The notes under the pieces were generated by a model. It saw only the letters and a program-made list of their open reading frames with translations. It did not search any database and was not told where the DNA came from. The translations under genes were made by a program, and so were the position numbers. 64,000 nt of DNA from Cupriavidus sp. P-10 (lineage in GTDB: Bacteria; Pseudomonadota; Gammaproteobacteria; Burkholderiales; Burkholderiaceae): assembly GCF_003402535.2 (NCBI RefSeq), contig NZ_AP025170.1, forward strand, positions 2,294,001-2,358,000, given 5' to 3'. Shown piece after piece: positions 9,471 to 18,205 of the stretch; the first letter of the stretch is position 1, and the number at the start of each line of letters is the position of its first letter.

Positions 9471-10862
9471 TTACTTGGGCGCCACCGCCCAGAAAGTGCG
9501 GGCGTTGGTGAACTCGCGGATACCCGCCGCGGCGAGTTCGCGGCCATAGCCGGACTTCTTGGTGCCGCCGAACGGGATGCGGGCATCGGACGCGGTGACG
9601 GCGTTGATGAACGCCGCGCCGCTGGTCACGTTGCGGGCCACATTGAGCGCGCGCTCGGCCGAACCCGACCACACGCTCACCGACAGGCCGAATGGCGTGG
9701 CATTGGCAAGGCGCGCGGCATCCGCATCGTCACGGGCCACCGCAATGGCGGCCAGCGGGCCGAACGTCTCCTCGTCGAACGCCGCCATGCCGGGCTTCAT
9801 GCCGCCCAGCACCGTCGGCTCGTAGAAGCTGCCAGCACCGTCGACCGGCTTGCCGCCGGCGAGCAGCACCGCGCCGGCCTCGATCGACTGGCGCACCTGC
9901 CGGTCGAGCGCGTCGCGCAGGTCGCCCCGCGCCAGCGGCCCCATCTGCGTCGCCGGCGCGGCCGGGTCGCCTACCACCAGCGCGCGGGCGCCATCGACGA
10001 AGCGTCGGGTGAACGCCTCGGCAATCGCTTCCGAGACAATGAATCGCTTGGCGCAGACGCAGCTCTGGCCGGCATTGTGGTAGCGCGCCTTCAGCGCCGC
10101 GGCCACGGCGGCGGGCAGGTCGGCGTCGTCCAGCACGATGAAAGCGTCGGAGCCGCCCAGCTCCAGCACTGACTTCTTCGACGCGCGGCCCGCCGCCGCA
10201 CCCACCGCCGCGCCGGCGCGGTTGGAACCGGTCAGCGTGACCGCGGCGATGCGGTCGTCGTCGATCAGCCGGTCGATGGTTTGCGGCACATCCGGCTCGG
10301 CGATGACCATGGTCGTCACCAGGTGCTTGGGCAACCCCGCATCCAGGAACAGTTGCTCCAGCGCCAGCGCGCAGCCGGTGACATTGGGCGAATGCTTCAG
10401 CAGCACGCCATTGCCCGCGGTAATCGCCGGGATGGCAAAACGCATGACCTGCCACACCGGGAAATTCCACGGCATCACCGCCAGCACCAGGCCGATCGGC
10501 TCGTACGCGACCCAGGCATCGACGCCGTCGATGCTGACCCGCTCGTCGGCCAGGATCCGGTCGGCGTTGTCAGCGTAGTACAGGGCCGTGACGGCGGACT
10601 TCTCCATCTCGCCCGCGGCCTCTGCCAGCACCTTGCCCATTTCGGCAGTGACCAGCGCGGCAAACTTGTCGCGCTGGTTGCGCAACTCGGCGGCCAGGCG
10701 CCGCACGGCGTCGACGCGCACCGCGAGCGGCTGGCGGCCCCATGCCGCCGCCGCGGCATGTCCGGCGGCGACGGCGTCTTCGATCTGCTGCGCCGACCAT
10801 GCATCGTAGGTCTGCAGCGGGTTTCCGTTGAACGGATTGATGGTGGTGATGGTTCTGGTCAT
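9471..10862 (-). CDS. NAD(P)-dependent aldehyde dehydrogenase (succinate-semialdehyde dehydrogenase-like)
   Basis: Oxidises an aldehyde to the acid, 463 residues, the usual length. The catalytic cysteine is Cys268 in GQSCVCAKRF and the general base Glu is in LELGGSD (about residue 234). MPWNFPVWQV (around residues 129-138) is the cofactor-binding segment. The sequence most resembles the GabD/Sad branch (INPFNG near the N-terminus and FGGTKKSGYGREL near the C-terminus). The ATG at 10862 has AGGAAG upstream and is chosen over a frame open much further upstream. It is the last gene of a five-gene minus-strand operon. The physiological aldehyde is unknown. Confidence 0.88.
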   Translation of the reverse strand: MTRTITTINPFNGNPLQTYDAWSAQQIEDAVAAGHAAAAAWGRQPLAVRVDAVRRLAAELRNQRDKFAALVTAEMGKVLAEAAGEMEKSAVTALYYADNADRILADERVSIDGVDAWVAYEPIGLVLAVMPWNFPVWQVMRFAIPAITAGNGVLLKHSPNVTGCALALEQLFLDAGLPKHLVTTMVIAEPDVPQTIDRLIDDDRIAAVTLTGSNRAGAAVGAAAGRASKKSVLELGGSDAFIVLDDADLPAAVAAALKARYHNAGQSCVCAKRFIVSEAIAEAFTRRFVDGARALVVGDPAAPATQMGPLARGDLRDALDRQVRQSIEAGAVLLAGGKPVDGAGSFYEPTVLGGMKPGMAAFDEETFGPLAAIAVARDDADAARLANATPFGLSVSVWSGSAERALNVARNVTSGAAFINAVTASDARIPFGGTKKSGYGRELAAAGIREFTNARTFWAVAPK

Positions 10863-10933
10863 GACGGTTGCTTCCTGCCGTGGATCTTTCGGGGCCAGCG
10901 CGCCGGCTTTCGGGCGGCTGGCCAATGCGCCTG

Positions 10934-11236
10934 CTAGGCGTGATGGAACAGTCGGGTGCACAGGGTATTGACCTGGCTGCCCTTGACGACGCATACGCCG
11001 GCGGCCTCGCGCCACTTCGCGAAATGCGGTGCGGCGCGATGGGCGTCGATGGCGGCCTCGTCTTCGTACAGCTCGTAGAAGACGAACCGGTGCGGGTTCT
11101 TCAGGTCGCGCGTGACATCGAAATACTTGCAGCCGGCTTCGTCGTTGAAGGTGCGCGCGGCGTTCTCTTCGATGGCGGCCAGGAACTGCTCCAGGCGCTC
11201 CGGATAGACTTCCAGGGTGACAATGAGTGCGATCAT
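10934..11236 (-). CDS. ABM-domain protein (putative quinol monooxygenase)
   Basis: Small protein of 100 residues with the antibiotic-biosynthesis-monooxygenase ferredoxin-like fold pattern. It shows ALIVTLEVYPERLEQFLAAI at the start, a central CKYFDVTRD strand, and FVFYELYEDEAAIDAH. Members oxidise quinols or act as small-molecule oxygenases without cofactor, and many are uncharacterised. The ATG at 11236 has GGAG about ten bases upstream. It lies between the aldehyde dehydrogenase and a malate/lactate-type dehydrogenase gene in the same operon, so it likely acts on a pathway intermediate. Confidence 0.82.
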   Translation of the reverse strand: MIALIVTLEVYPERLEQFLAAIEENAARTFNDEAGCKYFDVTRDLKNPHRFVFYELYEDEAAIDAHRAAPHFAKWREAAGVCVVKGSQVNTLCTRLFHHA

Positions 11237-11261
11237 GCAAGGCTCCGAAATCAGGCAATGG

Positions 11262-12317
11262 TCAGGCAATGGTCGAGGGCGGCAGTGCCGCGCCGGTATC
11301 GGCGGCGAGCTTTGCCATGCTCTGCCAGGTGTTGTCTGCAATGGTGATGCCGGCTTCCCTGAGCTGGCTGGTGCTGCGGTCTTCCAGCTCGCCCGGGAAG
11401 AAGATTTCCTGCACGCCTTGCGCGGTCGGCACGTTCTTCACTTCATCGATCAGCGTCTCCATGCGCCGCTCGAACTCCTCGGGCACCATCATCGATTCGA
11501 TATCGATGGTCAGCAGCAGGTGCCCGCAGCCGCTCTGGCGATTGGCCTCGTACGGCCCGGCCACGTTCGCGCCGAAGTGGCTGCCGGTCAGCACGCCGGC
11601 CAGCACGTCCATCATGAAGGAGATGACATAGCCCTTGTGCCCCGCCATCGGCAGGATCAGCCCATGGATCGCGTCATTCGCGTCCGTGGTCGGCACGCCG
11701 TTCTCATCGGCGGCCCAGCCGTCGGGAATCGGCACGCCACGCTCGGCGGCCAGGTAGATCTTGCCGCGCGCCACCGCCGTGTTGGCGATGTCCATCACGG
11801 CAACGCCGCGGCGGCCGGCGGGCGCGGCGATCGACCAGGGGTTGGTGCCGATGCTCTTGGCACGGCCGCCCCAAGGCGCCATCGCGGGACTGGCATTGGT
11901 GGCGAGCATCGCGACGCACCCTGCCTCGGCGGCCATGCGCGTGAAATACGCCGCCGTGCCGAAGTGGTTGGAATTGCGCACGGCCACGGCGCTGATGCCA
12001 TGCTGGCGGGCGCGCTCGATGCCCAGCGCCACGGCCTTCGCCGTCAGCACCTGCCCGATCCCGTGGTTGCCGTCGATGACCGCAATCGCGCCGGCATCGA
12101 CCGCCAGCGAGGTCGCCGCCACCGGCGACATCACGCCGCTGCGCAGGCGTTCCACGTACCAGGGCAGCCGCAGCATGCCGTGCGACGAATGCCCCCACAG
12201 TTCCGCGGCGACCAGGCTGTCTGCAAGCAGGTGCGCATCGGCGGCGGGAACGTGCAGGGATTCCAGCACAGCCGTGCCGAAGCGGGTTAGATCATTTGCC
12301 TGAGCGATCTGCGGCAT
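11262..12317 (-). CDS. Malate/L-lactate/ureidoglycolate dehydrogenase family oxidoreductase
   Basis: NAD(P)-dependent 2-hydroxyacid dehydrogenase of the Ldh_2 family, 351 residues. Characteristic stretches are LWGHSSHGMLRLPWYVERLRSG (residues 41-62), with the catalytic His47 region, then the VRNSNHFGTAAYFTRMA block (about residues 107-123) and the GHKGYVISFMMDVLAGVLTG block (about residues 222-241). Family members act on malate, sulfolactate, ureidoglycolate or 2,3-diketo-gulonate. It sits in the operon with a CitMHS carrier and an aldehyde dehydrogenase, which suggests oxidation of an imported hydroxy-carboxylate. The exact substrate is not visible. Confidence 0.88.
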   Translation of the reverse strand: MPQIAQANDLTRFGTAVLESLHVPAADAHLLADSLVAAELWGHSSHGMLRLPWYVERLRSGVMSPVAATSLAVDAGAIAVIDGNHGIGQVLTAKAVALGIERARQHGISAVAVRNSNHFGTAAYFTRMAAEAGCVAMLATNASPAMAPWGGRAKSIGTNPWSIAAPAGRRGVAVMDIANTAVARGKIYLAAERGVPIPDGWAADENGVPTTDANDAIHGLILPMAGHKGYVISFMMDVLAGVLTGSHFGANVAGPYEANRQSGCGHLLLTIDIESMMVPEEFERRMETLIDEVKNVPTAQGVQEIFFPGELEDRSTSQLREAGITIADNTWQSMAKLAADTGAALPPSTIA

Positions 12318-12372
12318 TTCAAGACTCCTAAAGACTTCAGATATCGATGCGTAGTGTCCGTGCGGCGCTGAA

Positions 12373-13839
12373 CTAGACCGCGAAGGCGCCGGTCAGGCCG
12401 CCTGCCGCGAGCATCACCAGGCCGACCAGCACCGCACGCCAGATGGTCTTGCGTGCGTGTTCGCCGATCTCGACCTTGGCCAGGCCTGCCAGCAGCAGGA
12501 ACGAAGCCACCAGCGGGCTCGACTGGTGCAGCGGCTGGCCGACGATCGCGGCGCGCGCCATCTCCTCCGGGGGGATGCCGAAGTGCGATGCGGTCTGCGC
12601 CAGGATCGGCAGCACGCCGAAGAAAAAGGCATCGTTGCTGGTAAAGAAGGTCATCGGGATGCTGACCAGCCCCGTCACCAGCGCCATGTGCGGACCCCAC
12701 GATTGCGGAATCACGTTGACCAGCCAGCGGGCCATGGCATCGACCATGCCGCTGCCGCTCAGCACGCCGGTCAGGACGGTGGCGGCGAACACCATGCCGA
12801 CCACGCCGACTATGCTCGATGCGTGCGACTTGATCTGGTCCGACTGTTCGGCGACCTTGGGGAAATTGATGACCAGCGCGATCGCCACGCCAAGCAGGAA
12901 CACCACCGGCGACGGGATCACGTCGACCACCAGCAGCGTCATCAGCCCGAGCGTGAGCAGTGCGTTCAGCCAGGTCAGGTGCGGCTTGGCATGCGGACGG
13001 TGCAGCACCAGCCCGCCGTCGGAGATCGGCACCGAGAAGTCATCGCCCGTGCCGCCCGTCACCGCCGGCTGCGCGGCATGGCGCTCCAGCGCTATCGGTC
13101 CGGCACCGCCGGCCCCTGCCATGGCCATGCCGACCGTCGCCGCGCCCCCCGTTGCGAGTACCGGCTCGGGACTCAACGTGCGTGCCGGGGCGCTTGCCTG
13201 CTGCTGCCGCGGCTTCCACGCGATCGTCCCGATACGTGCCCGCTCCTGGCGGCCCAGCACATAGGCCAGCACCAGCAAGGCACCGATCGCCGCGGCAATG
13301 GCCGGGATCATCGGCACGAAGATATCGACCGGGTTGAGCTTGAGCGCCGCAGCCGCGCGCGCGGTGGAACCGCCCCAGGGCACCGTGTTGAGGATCCCGT
13401 TCGCGGTCGCCGCGATGAAGGTCAGCACCCACGGGCTCATGCCGAGGCGGAGGTAGATCGGCAGGAACGCGGACGTGACGATGATGAACGTGGTCGACCC
13501 GTCGCCATCCAGCGAAACGATCGTCGTCAGCAGCGCCGTGCCGATGGTCAGCCGCACCGGATCGTGATGCACAAAGCGCAGGATCAGCCGGATCAGCGGG
13601 TCGAACATGCCCACGTCGATCATCATGCCGAAATAGATGATTGCGAAGAACAGCAGGCAGGCCGTCGGCGCCGCGGTCTTGATGGACGCGACGATGGCCT
13701 TGCCAAGGTCCAGTCCGCCACCGGCGATCAGGCCGAATACGATCGGCACGATGATCAGCGCTGCGACCGGCGTGATCCGCTTTGCCATGATCAGGTACAT
13801 GAACGTGGCAATCATGCCGAAGCCGAGGAGTACCAGCAT
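12373..13839 (-). CDS. CitMHS-family citrate (metal-citrate):proton symporter
   Basis: Inner-membrane carrier, 488 residues from the ATG at 13839, with about twelve hydrophobic segments. Early segments (LLGFGMIATFMYLIM; ALIIVPIVFGLIAGG) and the SLDGDGSTTFIIVTSAFLPIY loop are typical of the CitMHS family (citrate-Mg or citrate-Ca:proton symporters), as is NTVPWGGSTARAAAAL. A hydrophilic, alanine/proline-rich linker of about 60 residues splits the two halves near residues 220-300. In context it is the main uptake system for the acid degraded by this locus. Citrate itself is only one possible substrate. Confidence 0.87.
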   Translation of the reverse strand: MLVLLGFGMIATFMYLIMAKRITPVAALIIVPIVFGLIAGGGLDLGKAIVASIKTAAPTACLLFFAIIYFGMMIDVGMFDPLIRLILRFVHHDPVRLTIGTALLTTIVSLDGDGSTTFIIVTSAFLPIYLRLGMSPWVLTFIAATANGILNTVPWGGSTARAAAALKLNPVDIFVPMIPAIAAAIGALLVLAYVLGRQERARIGTIAWKPRQQQASAPARTLSPEPVLATGGAATVGMAMAGAGGAGPIALERHAAQPAVTGGTGDDFSVPISDGGLVLHRPHAKPHLTWLNALLTLGLMTLLVVDVIPSPVVFLLGVAIALVINFPKVAEQSDQIKSHASSIVGVVGMVFAATVLTGVLSGSGMVDAMARWLVNVIPQSWGPHMALVTGLVSIPMTFFTSNDAFFFGVLPILAQTASHFGIPPEEMARAAIVGQPLHQSSPLVASFLLLAGLAKVEIGEHARKTIWRAVLVGLVMLAAGGLTGAFAV

Positions 13840-14081
13840 TTTCTGTCTCGCGTCGTTGTAATCGGGGCGTGGATGTCGGTCGCCAGGGCGGCTTATCGAA
13901 CCCCGCCCTCTTGCAGCAAGGCACTGCTGCGCCGACTGCCCGTTTGTCATGAAGCGCAACGCGTTGGACCCTGCTGATGCAGCCGGCCCAGACCTGCGCA
14001 ATGCCCGTTGGAAACGGATGGAATGCACGCCTCTCGCGCGTTAAGCCGCGGAAGGCGTGCCGCTTGCTGCGGCGCGATGCC

Positions 14082-14501
14082 TCAGCGCTTGCCGTGTTCC
14101 GCGGCAACGGGGTTGGTTGCCCCGGTTTCCGTCAGCGTCCGCGTTGCATCGACCGTCGCATAGATCCACAGGATCTTCATCGGCCGGGTCGCCGAGACAT
14201 TGCGGAACCGGTGGTTCACGTTCGGCGGGATGAAGGTGACGTCGTGCGGCTTGAGGGGGTACTCGAGTCCGTCGATGTCCAGGATCGCCTCGCCTTCCAT
14301 CAGCACGACGCTCTCCTGGCAGTTGTGGCTGTGGAAAGGGATTTCCACGCCAGGATCGAACGAGGTGTAGCCGGTGATAAAGCTGCTGGTGCCGAGTTCG
14401 CGTGACACCAGCGGCGTCGTGCGTGCGCCACCGCCACGCTCGTGGACCGGCAGCGTCTCCGGCTTCAGCAGAACGGCGCCTGAAGGGGTCTTGTTGCTCA
14501 T
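14082..14501 (-). CDS. Cupin-domain protein
   Basis: Small beta-barrel protein of 139 residues. Cupin motif 1 is seen as PFHSHNCQESVVLMEGEAIL (residues 55-74), with metal-binding His57, His59 and Glu63. Motif 2 is FIPPNVNHRFRN (about residues 91-102). It is the first gene of the five-gene minus-strand operon, behind a promoter-like element with a palindrome. It may be a small enzyme (isomerase or dioxygenase-like) or an effector-binding protein; the sequence does not decide. Confidence 0.85.
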   Translation of the reverse strand: MSNKTPSGAVLLKPETLPVHERGGGARTTPLVSRELGTSSFITGYTSFDPGVEIPFHSHNCQESVVLMEGEAILDIDGLEYPLKPHDVTFIPPNVNHRFRNVSATRPMKILWIYATVDATRTLTETGATNPVAAEHGKR

Positions 14502-14559
14502 GCTACATCTCCATGCAAGGGGGTTGGGCGAACCCGACGCGGTGTCGCCCGATGAATCG

Positions 14560-14589
14560 AGTATAGTTTTTTATGATCATATAATGCAA
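14560..14589 (-). promoter_or_regulatory. Promoter and palindromic operator of the cupin-CitMHS-ALDH operon
   Basis: On the minus strand TTGCAT (14584-14589) and TATACT (14560-14565) are 18 bases apart, a fair sigma-70 promoter. Between them lies the perfect palindrome TATGATCATA (14572-14581). A closely similar TGATCA palindrome is found before the amidohydrolase operon (17939-17966). Either FCD regulator of the locus could bind here; this is inference. Confidence 0.55.
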
Positions 14590-14739
14590 TAAGATCGGCC
14601 CGGGCGTAAACCCTTGTTACGAAATTCAAGCTAACAATAGCAGGATCTCGCGGCACCTCCCCATGGCGGCTTTTTGCACTATGAAGCTATATTGCGCACT
14701 TTACTGCGACGATGCCCCGCTCGCGCAAGGATCGCCAGC

Positions 14740-15711
14740 TCAATCCGCCGAAACGTTTGCGGTCTTCACGACGGTCGACCACCTTGCCGACTCGCCGCGC
14801 ATGAAGCGCGCAAAATCCTCCGGCGTGCCACCTGACGGCTCGGCGCCCAGCTGCGCCAGCCGTTGCCGGGTGCCCGGCTCTTTCAGGATTTCATTGATCT
14901 GCGCATTGAGGAACTGCACGGCCTGCTTCGGGGTGCCAGCCGGCGCCAGCAGGCCGTACCAGGCCGGCGCATCGAACCCCGGCAGGCCAGCCTCGGCGAA
15001 GGTCGGCACGTCCGGCAGCTCGGGCAGCCGATGCGTCCCTGTGACAGCGATCGCGCGCAGCTTGCCGCCCTTGAGCTGCGGCAGCGCCGATGCCGCGGTG
15101 TCGAACATCATCTGCACCTGCCCGCCGATCAGGTCGGTCACGGCGGGACCGCTGCCCTTGTAAGGCACATGGACCATGTCCGCATGGATCATGCTGCGGA
15201 ACAGCTCGCCGGCAAGGTGGACCGACGTACCCTTGCCGCCCGAGGCGAAGTTGACCTTGCCGGGGTTCGCCTTGATATGGCGGATCACCCCTTTCAGGTC
15301 CTTCTCGGGAAACTCCCTGGTCACCACCAGCACGGTCGGCGACGTCGCGATCTGCACCACCGGGACGAAGTCCTTCTCGGTGTCATAGCGCAGCTTCTTG
15401 TAGACGAAGGGATTGATCGACAGCGCAACCTGCCCGAACAGCAGGGTCTGCCCGTCGGGCGTGGACCGTGCCGCAACCTCGTTGCCGATATTGGTGCCGG
15501 CGCCCGGCCGGTTGTCGATCACGAACTGCGCCTTGGTGCGGTCCGACAACCGCGTGGCGATATAGCGCGAGACATTGTCGCTGCCGCCGCCCGGCGCAAA
15601 GGGAACGATGATGCTGACCGGCTTGGACGGGTAACCGTTGGTTGCGCCAGCGCTGCCGATGACCGATACGCTGGCGAGCGCGACCGCCAGCCATGACTTG
15701 AACGCGTTCAT
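14740..15711 (-). CDS. Bug/TctC-family tricarboxylate-type substrate-binding protein
   Basis: Periplasmic receptor, 323 residues. A signal peptide with a clear h-region (WLAVALASVSVIGSAGA, residues 7-23) leads into YPSKPVSIIVPFAPGGGSDNV, the hallmark start of mature Bug proteins. The family's IDNRPGAGTNIGNEVAA block follows. Bug proteins deliver carboxylates to TctAB carriers or act as sensors. No tctA or tctB is nearby, so this one is an orphan receptor, as is common in Burkholderiales. It is the last gene of the amidohydrolase operon. Confidence 0.93.
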   Translation of the reverse strand: MNAFKSWLAVALASVSVIGSAGATNGYPSKPVSIIVPFAPGGGSDNVSRYIATRLSDRTKAQFVIDNRPGAGTNIGNEVAARSTPDGQTLLFGQVALSINPFVYKKLRYDTEKDFVPVVQIATSPTVLVVTREFPEKDLKGVIRHIKANPGKVNFASGGKGTSVHLAGELFRSMIHADMVHVPYKGSGPAVTDLIGGQVQMMFDTAASALPQLKGGKLRAIAVTGTHRLPELPDVPTFAEAGLPGFDAPAWYGLLAPAGTPKQAVQFLNAQINEILKEPGTRQRLAQLGAEPSGGTPEDFARFMRGESARWSTVVKTANVSAD

Positions 15712-15785
15712 GCTGTCTCCGTTGTGTTCTATTGGAAGGCGGGCGCAGCGGGCTGCTCCGCTGCGCCGAAAAGAGATGCGGCCGC

Positions 15786-16850
15786 TCAGGCCGCCGCCAC
15801 GCCCTTGGCCACCTCGCGGCCGAAGGCCGCGCAGCCCATGGTGCCGCCCAGGTCCGCCGTGCGCGTCGCCGGGTTGGCCAACACCTTGTCGACCGCCGCC
15901 TCGATGGCGTCCGCCGCGTTAATGAAGTTCGCCTTCATGTGGCGCTCGCCGAGCCAGCGCACCAGCATGCCGACCGACAGGATCATCGACGTGGGATTCG
16001 CCTTGTCCTGCCCCTGGATGTCGGGGGCCGAGCCATGCTGCGCCTGCGCGCAGCACAGCGCATCGCCCGCCATCATCGACCCGCCCAGGCCCAGGCTGCC
16101 CGACAGCTCGCTGGCCAGGTCGGAGAGGATGTCGCCGTAGAAGTTGGTGGCCACGATGACGTCGAAGCGGGACGGGTCGCGCACCAGGTACGCGGTCGAT
16201 GCATCCACCAGCAGGTCGTCGAACTTCACTTCGGGGAATTCGGCCGCCACCTTGCGCACTTCGCGCAGGAACAGGCCGTCGGTCATATGGAAGCTGTTCG
16301 CCTTGTGGATGGCGGTCACATGCTTCTTGCGCTTCATCGCCAGCTCGAACGAGCGCCGGGCAATGCGCTCGGAGCAATGCGCGGTGATCTTGCGCACCGA
16401 GATCGCCATGTCCTTCGACGGCATCATCTCGCCCCAGCCCTCGTACATGTTGCGGTCGGGATAGAAGCCCTCGGTCGCTTCGCGCATGATCACCAGGTCC
16501 ATGTTGCGCACGCCCTTGCCCAGAAACTCGCGCGAGCGCGAGGGGCGCACGTTGGCGTACAGGTCCAGGTCGCAGCGGAACGCCGCGGAGATATTGCGCC
16601 CGCCCTGGTCGGGCGGCGGATAGTCGGCGTGGGATTGCGTACCCAGGATGACGCCGTCGTAGGTGGTGGCCTTGTCCAGGACTTCCTGGCGCAGCGTGGT
16701 GCCGTGTTTTTCGAGGCTGGCGAAGCCGACATCTTCGTAGTCGAACTGCAGGCCGAGGTCGCAGGCCTTGTCGGCCTGCCTGAGTACGTCGATCGAGGCG
16801 GCCACGATTTCGGGGCCGATGCCGTCGCCGGGGAGAACAAGGATTCGCAT
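15786..16850 (-). CDS. Isocitrate/isopropylmalate dehydrogenase family oxidoreductase
   Basis: NAD(P)-dependent beta-decarboxylating hydroxyacid dehydrogenase, 354 residues. It opens with MRILVLPGDGIGPEIVAA. The substrate-binding arginines are in RPSRSREF and in VIMREATEG, and the metal-binding, family-signature region is NFYGDILSDLASELSGSLGLG (about residues 239-259). Members act on isocitrate, 3-isopropylmalate, homoisocitrate or tartrate. The divergence from LeuB suggests a catabolic member acting on the substrate of this locus. Twelve bases separate it from the amidohydrolase stop. Confidence 0.88.
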   Translation of the reverse strand: MRILVLPGDGIGPEIVAASIDVLRQADKACDLGLQFDYEDVGFASLEKHGTTLRQEVLDKATTYDGVILGTQSHADYPPPDQGGRNISAAFRCDLDLYANVRPSRSREFLGKGVRNMDLVIMREATEGFYPDRNMYEGWGEMMPSKDMAISVRKITAHCSERIARRSFELAMKRKKHVTAIHKANSFHMTDGLFLREVRKVAAEFPEVKFDDLLVDASTAYLVRDPSRFDVIVATNFYGDILSDLASELSGSLGLGGSMMAGDALCCAQAQHGSAPDIQGQDKANPTSMILSVGMLVRWLGERHMKANFINAADAIEAAVDKVLANPATRTADLGGTMGCAAFGREVAKGVAAA

Positions 16851-16862
16851 GATGTAGCTCAG

Positions 16863-17888
16863 TCAGATGGCGGGGTGGGTGAAGCCGTACAACCGTGCGG
16901 GGTTGTCGACAAGAATGCGTTGCTTCAGGTCCGGCGCCGGCGCCCAGCTGGCAAGCTGATCGAGGGCGCGGCCGGCGTTTTCCTTGCGGAAAGGCTCGAC
17001 CTGGTCGAGGTTGCCCGTGCGGTTGCCGGAGCTGCCCGTATGGGGCCAGTCCGACGCCCACACCATGCGGTCCGCGCGGGCCTGGATCAGCGCCGCGCCG
17101 AATGCGCTGACATCGTCGAAGTCGGGCACGCTGCGCGATGCGCGGTATGGCGCGGACAGCTTGACGTACACGTTGCCGCCCTTCACCAGCGCGAGCACCT
17201 GCCCGAACGCGGCCTTCTGCTCGTCCTTGCGGTACGCCTTGACGCCGGCGAAATGGTCGAGCACGACCGGCACCTTCAGTGCCGCCATCCCGGGCGCCAG
17301 TTCGGCGATGACATCGACATCGGCATAGACCTGCACCGCCCAGCCCAGCGGCCCGACCACCTGCTCGGCGCGCCTGAGCTGCGCCAGCGCGAAATCATGG
17401 TTGCGCTGGCCGCTCACTTCGAGGTTGAGGCGGATGCCGCGCACGCCTTGCCGGTGCATGGCCGCCAGCTCGGCGTGGCCGGTCTTCTCCAGGTCGATCA
17501 CGGCGACACCGCGCGCCCGGCCGCCCAACCGCGACAGCGCGTCAAGCATGGCGGAATTGTCGAAGCCATAGACGCTCGGCTGGACCAGCACGATGCGGTC
17601 GATGCCGATGCGCTGCTCGAAAGCCGCCAGGTCCTCGACCCGTGCCGGGCCGGGCGTGTAGGAACGCTTTGCCGCGAACGGAAACCTGGCGCCATCGAAT
17701 ACATGGACATGGCAGTCGCAGCTTCCCGCCGGGGGCGCGACAGCCGGGGCACTGACGCCGCGAATGAGGTCTGGATTCACCTGCCCTCCTTGCGACCCTC
17801 CCGGCGGCGTGCCGGCGGCGATGGCGTTGAGAAAAGGAAAGCCACCCATGACTGACAGGCCGGCCTGTAGCAGTTGTCTCCGATGCAC
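16863..17888 (-). CDS. Amidohydrolase family 2 protein with Tat-type leader (lactonase/PDC hydrolase-like)
   Basis: Metal-dependent or metal-independent TIM-barrel hydrolase, 341 residues. The N-terminus MHRRQLLQAGLSVMGG has a twin arginine followed by a hydrophobic stretch, suggesting Tat export. The catalytic part starts with GSCDCHVHVFDGARFPF, the HxH motif of the superfamily, and later has VVLDHFAG and MVWASDWPHTG, where the Asp is catalytic. The closest types I recognise are 2-pyrone-4,6-dicarboxylate hydrolase and sugar-acid lactonases. A GTG start at 17888 is used because GGAG lies eight bases upstream. An exported member is unusual, and the substrate is unknown. Confidence 0.82.
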   Translation of the reverse strand: MHRRQLLQAGLSVMGGFPFLNAIAAGTPPGGSQGGQVNPDLIRGVSAPAVAPPAGSCDCHVHVFDGARFPFAAKRSYTPGPARVEDLAAFEQRIGIDRIVLVQPSVYGFDNSAMLDALSRLGGRARGVAVIDLEKTGHAELAAMHRQGVRGIRLNLEVSGQRNHDFALAQLRRAEQVVGPLGWAVQVYADVDVIAELAPGMAALKVPVVLDHFAGVKAYRKDEQKAAFGQVLALVKGGNVYVKLSAPYRASRSVPDFDDVSAFGAALIQARADRMVWASDWPHTGSSGNRTGNLDQVEPFRKENAGRALDQLASWAPAPDLKQRILVDNPARLYGFTHPAI

Positions 17889-18205
17889 ATGTATCTCCAG
17901 GGAAGTATGGCGCCTGGTCCAGCGGCGCGATGGATGGCATTTTATTTGATCAAACTACCATGCAAAGGGTTTTTTAACGAAACAAAAGACCAAGCGACAG
18001 GAAACAGGGCGCGAACCGTTGACGGACAAGGACAAGCGCCATTCCGCTATCGTTTACACCTAACGGGAAGGTCGGATCGGAGAATTGGAAAAAAAGTGGC
18101 GCATCGCCTGCATAGGCACGCACAAGAATCAGGTCTTTTGCAATATCAAAGACCCAATCGCAGGATGTGATAGCATCAGGCAGTCAGATCCCGACCCAGC
18201 GCCAT
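17889..18205. other. Intergenic region between the amidohydrolase operon and its divergent regulator
   Basis: About 317 bases with locally lower GC content. It holds the leader and operator-like palindrome of the amidohydrolase operon and presumably the promoter of the divergent regulator. I see no convincing -35/-10 pair for the regulator and no coding signal. Confidence 0.6.
17939..17966 (-). promoter_or_regulatory. Promoter and palindromic operator of the amidohydrolase operon
   Basis: On the minus strand TTTGCA (17961-17966) and TAAAAT (17939-17944) are 16 bases apart. The perfect palindrome TTTGATCAAA (17945-17954) abuts the -10-like box. It shares the TTGCAT...TGATCA layout with the element at 14560-14589. 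Confidence 0.5.
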
